Below are positions 1 through 7,164 of a DNA stretch of 14,305 bases, piece after piece (position 1 is the stretch's first letter; each line of letters starts with the position of its first letter). The DNA lies in assembly GCA_027579435.1 (NCBI GenBank), contig JANBPK010001331.1, positions 9,643 through 23,947 of the forward strand. Direction: 5' to 3'. The DNA is from Candolleomyces eurysporus. Lineage: Eukaryota; Basidiomycota; Agaricomycetes; Agaricales; Psathyrellaceae. The position numbers were made by a program, and so were the translations under genes. Below the pieces are notes generated by a model. The model made no database searches, was not told the origin of the DNA, and saw nothing but the letters and a program-made list of their open reading frames with translations.

Positions 1-963
1 ATAACCTATAGGCAACACAAGNGAAGGTGTNACCTNGCCATTGCATCCCGCATCAACAACACACTCCTCACTAATATGCTAGCGCTAGAAATCTAGAGCG
101 CTCATCGAANTCANTCGAGACCGACATCGTCCCCCTTCCGCAACCTGCTGACCGAAGCCCGGACGCAACAGAAGAAATAAAACATGTCGATCACCGAGAA
201 CCAGGTAATCCCATGCATCTGGAGCTCCTACCCGAAAAGAAAGGGAAAATGAAAAGAAGCGATATGCGACGAATCAAACCCGCTGCGTGCTCCAGCCCGT
301 TGTACGAAATAGAGGTAGAGCAAACAGTGAAAGAGATCGCTAAAGGAGCGACTGCTCGGTGCGAAACGGCAAGATGAACCATGAGAGACGGAAGGAGAAT
401 GCGATGCCGGCCAGAGCGCGAGGAAAGAGGAAATCGCCAATAAGTTGAGCGTACTTTCGGTCAAGGCCACGACTCCGAAGACTTGGAGGAAACCGTGTCG
501 TCTACAAGCCCAAGGCCCACGTCAAGGGAGCACGAGGAAATGGTCTACTGTCTCGAACAACATGCAGGGGCAAANATAGGAAAAGCTGTNAACAGACAGC
601 GGAGAGAGCTCATCAGGGTCTCCTCGCGTCCTGCTCGAGACCCGCCAGAAAGACTGTCTCNANCCAGACGCAAGCGCTAAATGAAAGAATAANATTGACA
701 CACCTCTCACCGNCTAGCAAGCAAAAAGAGCAAGGGTAAGTGGCATGCAAAGAAGAAAAAGCCAGTAGGCGATGTAAGCTGGAGAAAGAAATCGTCGTTA
801 GCCGAGCAACAGAAGANATAGANCGTGACCCTCACCGAGGACAAACACTGCCCGTTCCACGAAANAGAGAAATAGAGAAAAGAGGCGATATATTTAACGT
901 GCTCTTGGTCAACGGCACGACTCCAAAGAAGGAATCATGCCATCTACAAGCCCGAGGCCCACG
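1..963. other. Repeat-rich stretch without a supportable gene model
   Basis: Apart from the 459/907 repeat pair, no recognisable protein was found. Minus-strand splice-like signals continue here. The clearest is an intron-like segment at about 826-770 (GTGAGG ... GGCTAAC ... TTTCTCCAG). GTACGC follows the repeat copy near 453, and a pyrimidine-rich stretch ending GGGTAG lies near 230. The stretch may hold further exons of the minus-strand gene or decayed copies of them. Scattered Ns prevent a confident frame. Confidence 0.35.
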
Positions 964-982
964 TCAAGGGAGCACGAGGAAA
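459..982. repeat. Dispersed direct repeat, copies at 459-540 and 907-982
   Basis: The two copies (82 and 76 bp) share GGTCAA(G/C)GCCACGACTCC-like starts, then TCTACAAGCCC(A/G)AGGCCCACG and TCAAGGGAGCACGAGGAAA. They differ by 6 bp in length. On the minus strand both carry the acceptor-like GGGCTTGTAG, and a parallel frame reads RGPWACRRH...FGVVALTESTLN against RGPRACRWH...FGVVPLTKSTLN. The in-frame length difference suggests past coding constraint, but both frames carry stops nearby. Confidence 0.65.
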
Positions 983-2112
983 GCATCAACNGCTTCGAAG
1001 AAACGGTGACACTCACCCACCTCGGGAATACAGGAGGGGACAAGCAACATGAAGAATGATNNGGGGGGGAGTAGGAAAGCAGAGTGTGGAGAGGTACTCA
1101 CTTTGGCCACGCCNAAAGGCACTCGCTCACCTGACGGAGAGGTGCTCACTTCGGCTCCACCTAAAGGCACTCGCTCACCTAGCGGAAAGGTCCTCACTTT
1201 GAATTTTGCGACGAAGGGACTCTCTTTCCTGGCTCTGTTGGATTTTGTGTGTTTGTGATTTGGGCNTGGTTGGATCTTTNGGGTGAAACTTGATTATCTT
1301 GAATATCTCTAAACANAACGTCAACGAGCGGAAATACTGAACGAACGAANAANTGGATANGTACCTCTCTCTTGTCTGCTCNTGTTCGCTTGAAATCTTG
1401 TCTAAGTAGAAAGTTAGCAGACGGCAATCGAAAAGAAGAGATGAAGCGTACCNCTNTTTCGTCTTGCTGTGTCCGTTTGAAATCTTGTCTAAGTGGAAAC
1501 GTTCGCAGCCCCGAGCGAAGAACACCGTACCTTGCTTGGATCTTGAAAAATTGGGGTGGCGGCGGCGAGTCGTCGGCCTTTGNGACCCGTCCGAGAGGTA
1601 CATCATCTTGAAATTCTTCTTCTAAGTGAAAGGTCAGNAAATNANACGNAAAATGAATGAAACGAGCATGACACACCTCTCGCCGCCGCCAGGATTAGGG
1701 GTGCACGGGGATGGGGGGGTGTCAGAGGCATTCAAAAGANTTATCCGCATGACCGACGCACCACATCCTGTAGCAGTGGTTGCAGAATACGACGGCGAGT
1801 CGTCGGACCTTTGCGACCCGTCCGAGAGGTCGCTGAGATCTTCTAGCATTCTTCTACTCAGAGANCGGTTAGCCAGAAGGAAATACGAAATGAACGAGTG
1901 AGCGTGACGCACCTCTCGCCGTCGTCCTCCTAGGNNGGNAACGGTCAGCGGCATCCAAAAAANCGAGTAGACTCTACTAGAAACAGCGGTGCCCGCCAGT
2001 CGGTGCTGAANCGAAAAAGGTCAGCNGTCCGCGAAGAGGAGTAGAAGGAAGCCCGAGAAAGGCNTACCGAGGGNGGATGAGCAGAGAAGAAAGGGAAGAG
2101 GGTGATGGACAT
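964..2112 (-). CDS. Predicted multi-exon gene or pseudogene with repeated micro-exons; product unknown
   Basis: I do not recognise the product. Reading the minus strand, exon-like segments are joined by introns with canonical ends. Segments: 2112-2068, 2005-1985, 1929-1913, 1853-1676, 1621-1531, 1488-1452, 1401-1365, then from 1308 down. Introns: 2067-2006 (branch GCTGAC, TTCAG), 1984-1930 (GCTGAC, CCTAG), 1912-1854 (GGCTAAC, GTAG), 1675-1622 (CTGAC, TTAG), 1530-1489, 1451-1402 (GCTAAC, TTAG), 1364-1309. The first four segments splice in one open frame (MSITLFPFF..., HRLAGTA, EDDGER, RMLEDLSDLSDGSQRSDD...). The next junction meets a TGA after five codons, so the model fails there unless a donor or a base is wrong. 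Later segments encode related stretches (QDFKRT twice), then VRTFPLGERVPLGG with 16-residue repeats, ending at a TGA at 966-964. The start could be ATG at 2112 or 1849. Many Ns make every frame provisional, and decay is possible. Confidence 0.38.
1093..1200. repeat. 48-bp tandem repeat, two full copies and a partial third
   Basis: GGT(A/G/C)CTCAC recurs at 1093, 1141 and 1189, an exact 48-bp spacing. The first two units share AAAGGCACTCGCTCACCT. 48 is a multiple of 3, so on the minus strand the repeat encodes a 16-residue unit of the type GERVPLGGAEVSTSPS. The minus-strand unit also begins GTGAGC and ends CAG, so each copy could instead be a duplicated minimal intron. The sequence alone does not decide this. 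Confidence 0.75.
1309..1534 (-). repeat. Tandem exon-plus-intron units of about 87-93 bp
   Basis: On the minus strand, exon-like segments beginning at 1488, 1401 and 1308 share ACAAGATTTCAA or a close variant. Each is preceded by (C/T)ACTTAG or TGTTTAG and followed by GTAC. Spacing is 87 then 93 bp. The two best copies (1488-1452 and 1401-1365) are 37 bp as written, 35 and 36 without Ns, and both encode QDFKRT. A fourth relative starts at 1621 (GAATTTCAAGATG). The duplicated unit therefore contains both an exon and a complete intron. Confidence 0.6.
1563..1925. repeat. Two diverged copies of a module of about 130 bp
   Basis: Copy 1 (1563-1690) and copy 2 (1793-1925) both start CGGCGAGTCGTCGG, continue with CTTTG.GACCCGTCCGAGAGG, and end in CACCTCTCGCCG (1674 and 1910). 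Between these anchors both keep AAATGAA(T/C)GA and GCGTGAC/GCATGAC. The repeat period is 230-236 bp. A third copy of the end motif (GACACACCTCTCACCG) lies near 697-712. On the minus strand the shared end forms the exon/intron boundary GAGAG|GTGYGTCA. Confidence 0.7.
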
Positions 2113-2131
2113 TCCAGGGCTTCAGCAGCAT

Positions 2132-2141
2132 CCTTTTTATA
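2132..2141 (-). promoter_or_regulatory. TATA box of the minus-strand micro-exon gene
   Basis: The minus strand reads TATAAAAAGG here, followed downstream by a pyrimidine-rich stretch (CCCTCTTCCCTTTCTTCTC, about 2101-2083) typical of fungal transcription start regions. It lies 20 bp upstream of the ATG at 2112. That is close for a TATA-to-ATG distance, so the true start codon may be the later ATG at 1849 with introns in the leader. The match is visible; promoter activity is inferred. Confidence 0.45.
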
Positions 2142-2625
2142 CGCCCTCGAGACCAAGAAAGAGGCTGACGCAGTTTGAAAGCGAGGCTGGCTGACTGGTA
2201 TTCTTGAGTAGTAGTTCGAATAAAGTCAGCCCTTCATGGCTGCGGCATGCTTCCGGCGTTCGTTGGGCAGTCCAGTAGAGATATTTCAGAGTTGACTAAG
2301 ACNGGCNGGTCTAAGGCGAGGGTCACCAGGATCGGAGTCGACGTCAAGTTGCGAAGGGCTCAGGCCTCAGTCTACGAGCAACTCCAACGACTACGCTCAG
2401 GGCCAAGGCAACGGTTGTCTAGAGTTCAAAGCGACCCGTGCATGAGTGAGAACTCGCGATGTTCATGGAAANGTAAGTTGCTGTCNCCGTTGAGGCTGGG
2501 TGCTTTAGCTCGAACANCACGAGCCATGTGAGCCGGCGATCACCACTGATCTCGGGCGCTAATNTATTGCTGTTGTCCGAACTTCCTTTCCATCTTCCNT
2601 CCCTGTGCAACACACCGCGACACCC
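2142..2625. other. Intergenic region, probable divergent promoter
   Basis: These 484 bp separate the minus-strand micro-exon gene from the OHCU decarboxylase on the plus strand. I see no coding frame with protein-like composition. A GTAAGT-to-TTTAG pair at about 2472-2507 on the plus strand is too short (about 36 bp) to call an intron. The last 50 bp before the ATG are pyrimidine-rich, as is usual upstream of fungal start codons. Confidence 0.4.
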
Positions 2626-3246
2626 ATGTCGAATCTCCCTTCCCTCGCAGATATCCAAACGTCGGCATCGAGCCCAGACTCGCCTCTCGCAGCCGCCCTC
2701 TCGATTCTCTTCGAGCATTCGCCTATCCTCGTATCGAAATTGGAGCCTCAGCTTTACGAGATCTTCGATAAATCTCCTCCGTCTTCGTCTCCCCTCAGCT
2801 CGTATGAAGAGCTGATCGACCTATCGCTCGCAGAAATAGTGCAATGGGATATCCCTGCTCAATCAGAGTTCATCTCCGGCCACCCTCGAATCGGAGAAAG
2901 CTCGAACCTCTCCAAGCTCAGCGCAGAGGAACAAGGCGCCCAGGGTGTAAAGCCCACTCCGCCTGACGTTCTAAAGAGGCTTGAGCACTTGAATGCTGCG
3001 TACGAGGTGAAGTTCCCGGGGTTGAGGTACATCACGTTCGTGAATGGGAGGAGCAGGGCGGCTATTGCGGAGGAGATGGAGGATGTGTTGGGATGGGAGC
3101 ACTCGCTTGAGCCTGATCAGCCGTCGCTGGATACGGTGCAGCCTATTGAGAAGTCAAATGAGGTGTGGTTATCCGAGCTGAAGAGAGCGGTGGAGGATGT
3201 GGGGAAGATAGCGAAGAGTAGGTTGGGCTCGTTCGGTGTCGTTTGA
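2626..3246 (+). CDS. URAD: OHCU decarboxylase (2-oxo-4-hydroxy-4-carboxy-5-ureidoimidazoline decarboxylase)
   Basis: This enzyme converts OHCU to (S)-allantoin, the third step of uric acid breakdown after uricase and HIU hydrolase; in many eukaryotes it is peroxisomal. The protein is 206 residues with no intron. Family marks are GHPRIGE at 85-91, whose His-Pro is the catalytic signature, AEEQ at 100-103, LNAAYEVKFPG at 122-132, and FVNGRSR at 138-144 followed by a helix starting AAIAEEM. ATG 2626 is chosen because the seven in-frame codons before it open only with GTG. The N-terminal 20 residues are Ser/Pro-rich and unconserved. The C-terminus ends LGSFGVV; no classical SKL-type peroxisomal signal is seen. 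The gene converges on the J-domain gene, with 182 bp between the two stop codons. Length and motifs fit the family closely. Confidence 0.92.
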   Translation: MSNLPSLADIQTSASSPDSPLAAALSILFEHSPILVSKLEPQLYEIFDKSPPSSSPLSSYEELIDLSLAEIVQWDIPAQSEFISGHPRIGESSNLSKLSAEEQGAQGVKPTPPDVLKRLEHLNAAYEVKFPGLRYITFVNGRSRAAIAEEMEDVLGWEHSLEPDQPSLDTVQPIEKSNEVWLSELKRAVEDVGKIAKSRLGSFGVV

Positions 3247-3428
3247 CAGGTGAGCTTTGAGGCCCAGTTTGGTTCTCGAAACAGAAACTGATTGGGACAT
3301 AGGATGCCAGGGAAGGAGCATATGAGCGTGCAACAAGTCATATAATAATGGATAATGCTTAAAGATAAAGAGAAATACAGATAATACACCAAATCCACCC
3401 GGATAAATAAATTCCAAGATTTGAAAGC

Positions 3429-4535
3429 TTAGCTTCGGATGATAGGAGACGCTGGAGGCGTAGGTTGTGATGCAGAAAGGGGGCTCTTTGGATACGAGAA
3501 TTCNNACTTGGGGTTTTAGGTGTTCGTGGGCCAGCTGGACTTCTAGGCGGCTGCATTTCCATCGAGTTCATAGACGATAGCGATGGACTCTTCGGCAGCG
3601 GGACCGCGGTTGGGCTCATGGGTAGGGATGGCTTCTTGGCCTGCGGCGCTGCAATGGGACTCTTCACAGGGAGGGATGGACTNTNNAACTGCGGCACTGC
3701 GATTGGACTCGGAGGCTGTCGCGCTCTCTCCGCATCCAGGCGTTCCCTTTCGGCTTTGCGCTGGACCATCAATGAGCAAAGCTTGCCCTAGCGGGACAGG
3801 CAAGTACGCACCTTGAGGAGAGCTTCCCTTCGAGCAGTAAGCTCTGGCGTCGCATTTCTCAGCTCCCGAAGCACTTCTGCAACCTTCTTCTGTCTAGCTT
3901 CCTCCTTCAGCTTTTCTTCTTCCCTCAATTTTTGCTCCTTCTCCGAGATTTCTTGTTCTTTCCTCTGATTATCCTGCTCTTTCTTCAAGGCTTCCCGTTC
4001 TTTTTTAAGAGCTTCCTGGTCTTTGAATGCGTTGATTCTTCTCTGTATCATCTCCTTTTGTTGGCGAGCCCACTCTTGTCTATCCGCTGTACGACGTACG
4101 CTTTCCTCGGAGATGAGGACCGGGTCGGTACGCAAGGCCAGCATCGCATCGTATTTCTATACAGTCTCGTCAAATTTGGTGGATTGTTCGACCCCGAATC
4201 CTACTCACCCTGCGCTTTTGAGGATCTCCTAGCGTCTGGAAAGCGTCATTAACCTGCAGAGATGACAAGTCAGACCGAGTTTAGGTGACAAGTGCATTCC
4301 GTTCATACCTTATGGAATTCCCGCTCGGCGGCCTGTCTTTCCTTTTCGCTGGCGCCAGGATCTAACTTGTCCGGGTGGGTTTCTAGGGCCCTCTTTCTGT
4401 AGGCTTTCCTAACTGTTGAGAGTCAAAATAAGCGTTGGATCCCTGCTTGTGTTGTTCCGTGCACGCACTTTCATTCGTTGGAACATCCTTCTGGATGTCC
4501 AGGATATCATAGAATGTGGCTTTGAGTGTAGACAT
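3429..4535 (-). CDS. J-domain (DnaJ class C) co-chaperone with coiled coil and Pro/Ser repeat tail
   Basis: J-domain proteins bind Hsp70 and trigger its ATPase through the HPD tripeptide. Exons on the minus strand: 4535-4469, 4412-4309, 4253-4209, 4156-3812, 3760-3429; introns are 51-56 nt. The predicted protein has 295 residues. The J domain is at about 5-76: YDILDIQ, AYRKRALETHPDKLDPG (HPD at 35-37), NDAFQTLGDP, RRKYDAM. Residues about 95-185 are a highly charged Glu/Lys/Arg/Gln coiled coil. The tail has three imperfect 15-residue units (SPIAVPQ...PSLP, SPIAAPQ...PSLP, SPTAVPL...PSLS) and ends PPASPIIRS. Exon 5 keeps one frame only if its five Ns (3504, 3505, 3683, 3685, 3686) are extra bases: without them it is exactly 109 codons. 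There is no Cys-rich or C-terminal DnaJ domain, so this is class C. The client process is unknown; a spliceosomal J protein is one possibility, not shown. Confidence 0.86.
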
Positions 4536-4910
4536 GTGTGCTTATGATCTCATAGAGGTCAAAGGACATATAGGACAGAATAGAACATGATAAAACGAGC
4601 TCAAGGAGAACGACTTGGGGTAGAGTTGAACTTTGAACTTTCAAGCGCGGCGAGCACGCGCCTATGGTCACATGGTCTCAATCCTATTTTTGGACTCGGC
4701 ATTCGTGTCGGCATCTTTAGCGGTCAGAGTCGCTTCAATTTGGCTTGAACTGAACCTTTTGTCTGGTCAAAGAGGAGTTGCCTCTCGAGACTCTCCTCAT
4801 CGCTCTACCTCACTCTCCATATCCTACCACGGTCTACAATCACCCGCAGGCAGGGTTAATCAGGGCTCGACTACCTCGGGAGTTGCAGGGCGATAGGCAT
4901 ACCATTCAAC
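4536..4910. promoter_or_regulatory. Bidirectional promoter between J-domain gene and CDK7-type gene
   Basis: The two start codons face away from each other across 375 bp, so both promoters must lie here or in the opposite gene. No clear TATA box is seen towards the kinase. A pyrimidine-rich run (about 4790-4830) precedes its start. Co-regulation is inferred from arrangement only. Confidence 0.4.
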
Positions 4911-6452
4911 ATGGACGTCGTAGAGCAGGCGAATGCTGAGCGGCAGAGGAGATGGTGAGTCACAGCGGATTTCAATGACGTTTCAACTGAAGTTCTGTCA
5001 GGCAGAAAGACAAGAAGATTGGTGAGGGTACCTATGCCGTGGTTTATCAAGGTTAGCGCCAACCATCCTCACGACGCCTGAACGCCATTGACCCTCGAAA
5101 TTACAGGCAGAGAAGTGGGGACCGGCAAAAAGATCGCTATCAAGAAGATCAAAATAGGGGGAATGAGAGATGGCCTCGACATGTCTGCCATCCGGGAAGT
5201 GAAATACCTTCGAGAAATCAAACACCAGAACGTCATCGAGGTATGCATGGGGGACGTTCCTATCCCATGAATCTGTCTCTCTGACCAGGGCTGCAGTTAA
5301 TAGATGTCTTCTCCCATAAGACAAACCTCAACCTCGTCCTCGAGTTCTTGGATTCCGACCTCGAAAACATTATAAAAGACCGGTCGCTCGTCTTCCTACC
5401 TGCCGATATCAAGAGCTGGATGGCCATGACGTTCCGTGGTTTGGAGTTCTGCCATAGGAACTGGATTTTGCATCGAGTATGGTCCTTTCTCTCTACGAGA
5501 TACCCATTTACTAACCACATCATGTAGGATCTGAAACCAAACAACTTGCTCGTCGCTTCTGACGGTCAGCTCAAGATTGGCGATTTCGGTCTTGCCAGAG
5601 ACTTTGCTGACCCTGGGTACAAAATGACATGTCAAGTCATCACACGGTATGTCTCTTCATCGCATCCTCGGTTACACAACCATTCTCCTAATCACGAGGC
5701 CTCTTGTGCAGGTGGTACCGACCTCCAGAACTCCTTTACGGATGCCGGTACTACAGTTCCGCTGTCGATATCTGGTCCGTGGGTTGCATCTTCGCGGAAC
5801 TGATGCTTCGGATACCCTACCTCCCCGGTGAAAGCGATATGGACCAACTCAAGACCATATTCCGCGCTCTTGGCACGCCTACAGAAGAGGATTGGCCTGT
5901 ACGTGCATTGCAGTTATTCATTCATTCAATTCCGTTTCAACCCGAATACCGAGCATTGACGATGGCTTATTCGTGCTTTTTGTAATAGGGCCACACAAAA
6001 CTCCCTGACTACGTCCCAGTCGGCCAGTTTCCCAAACCACCTTTACGAGACCTCTTCACAGCCGCTAGCGCGGATGCTCTCAACTTGCTCAACAGATGCC
6101 TAGTTTACGAACCACGAAACCGGATCACAGCGAGACAGGTGAGTCGCATCCTCCCGCTTCTTTCGCTCACCTTCCTACTGCCTGTCTTCAAATTTCTGAC
6201 CCGTTCGCTATGTCTATTCGTACTAGGCTCTCGATCACCCGTACTTCTTCGCCCTCCCCTTCCCCACCCACCCCTCCAAACTTCCAAAATGCTTTAAGAA
6301 GGAAGACANCACCCCCACTCGCCGAGGTCGATGGGAACGTGGGCAAAAAGGGTAACAAGGGCAAGAAACGTAAATTGTCGTCACCGCTGGAAGATGGGAA
6401 GGGCAGGTCGATTGCCAGGAAGCTTGATTTTACGAAGCCGGGTTCACAGTGA
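4911..6452 (+). CDS. CDK7: CDK7/Kin28-type cyclin-dependent kinase (TFIIH kinase)
   Basis: This is the predicted catalytic subunit of the TFIIH kinase module, which with cyclin H and MAT1 phosphorylates the RNA polymerase II C-terminal domain and, in many species, activates cell-cycle CDKs. Exons: 4911-4954, 5002-5051, 5107-5240, 5297-5476, 5528-5646, 5712-5898, 5989-6138, 6227-6452; all junctions keep the frame and give 362 residues. Visible motifs: glycine loop [11 protein letters not shown] (22-32), AIKK with Lys44, a PSTAIRE-like helix DMSAIRE (56-62), HRDLKPNN (135-142; the Asn-Asn is typical of CDK7/Kin28), DFG (155-157), T-loop Thr170 before VITRWYRPPE, then [21 protein letters not shown] and LPDY. 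The tail is basic ([10 protein letters not shown]) and has RKLDF, resembling the CDK7 end. The N at 6309 must be an extra base: counting it gives an early stop, dropping it gives this tail. Confidence 0.94.
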
Positions 6453-7164
6453 ATTCAGCTCTCTTTGCTTTCTCTAGATCTCGCTGGATACCGGATATTC
6501 ACTCTGCTTTGTTGTCGCTGCATACCTTGAAATGAGATCCCATACAAAAGAGCCAAAGGGAAGACTGGTGCATGAACGAAAACGCCAATAACATCTCCAA
6601 TGCCAATGCTTATAATCGGGCCAGCAGGCGTAGTGCAGGTAGCCTTCGGAGATAAGAACAAGGGTATGTATTACCTTTCGTGTATTTCACCACGCTTTCG
6701 CCGCCTTTATATAGCACTGGTTGCGGAGACTATTCTGCATCTATTTTGCAGAGCGGCTGTGGCTGGAAAGAGGTAAAAAGGAGTCTACTCGCGGGCTCGA
6801 AATTGGACACAGGACCTCAGAGCGAAACNAAAAAACTTCTTGTGGGAAGGGGTTCCCAGGAGATTCGTGACAGCAGTTCCATCATCATGGAACTGCTGTG
6901 AACCTCCCAGGGATCCATGATTGGGACTGTCTGTCTTGACCCACCATCTCTTCGCTGTGACTGCCCACCTACTAGTACTATCTGTCTGTTTTGCAAGTCT
7001 CTGCCCTGCTTACCCTCTTCTCAGCATCTCAGAGAACGGAAAAACGACTGTGATTGAAAGTGCTATCCTTACTGTGCTACTGTTTACGACGAATATTCTG
7101 GTGAATACTGTCCTCAGCCGTCTCCCATGTTCTAATTATCTGACTATTCTTCATATAGGTACAC
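6453..7164. other. Intergenic region before the NACHT-TPR gene
   Basis: These 712 bp carry no recognisable gene. The region holds a perfect 13-bp inverted repeat (6870-6899, listed separately). One stop-free plus-strand frame near 6921-7259 lacks an ATG start and protein-like composition, and its end overlaps exon 1 of the next gene in another frame. A TATAG at 7154-7158 just before the start codon at 7165 could also act as a 3' splice site, so an upstream leader exon is possible. Confidence 0.4.
6870..6899. repeat. Perfect 13-bp inverted repeat with 4-nt loop
   Basis: ACAGCAGTTCCAT (6870-6882) is followed by CATC and then its exact reverse complement, ATGGAACTGCTGT (6887-6899). If transcribed it would form a strong hairpin. 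It sits in the spacer about 265 bp upstream of the NACHT-TPR start codon. It has no U-run for a bacterial-type terminator, and the loop is too short for a typical microRNA-like precursor. Its function is unknown. Confidence 0.8.

Noticed and set aside
1..2112. CRISPR-like array because of regularly spaced short repeats
   Set aside because: Repeats are degenerate, of several kinds and unequal spacing, and carry splice signals; the window is eukaryotic.
6721..6830. tRNA-like stretch with GGCTCGAAATTGGA
   Set aside because: The B box does not match the GGTTCRANTCC consensus and no acceptor stem or A box pairs with it.
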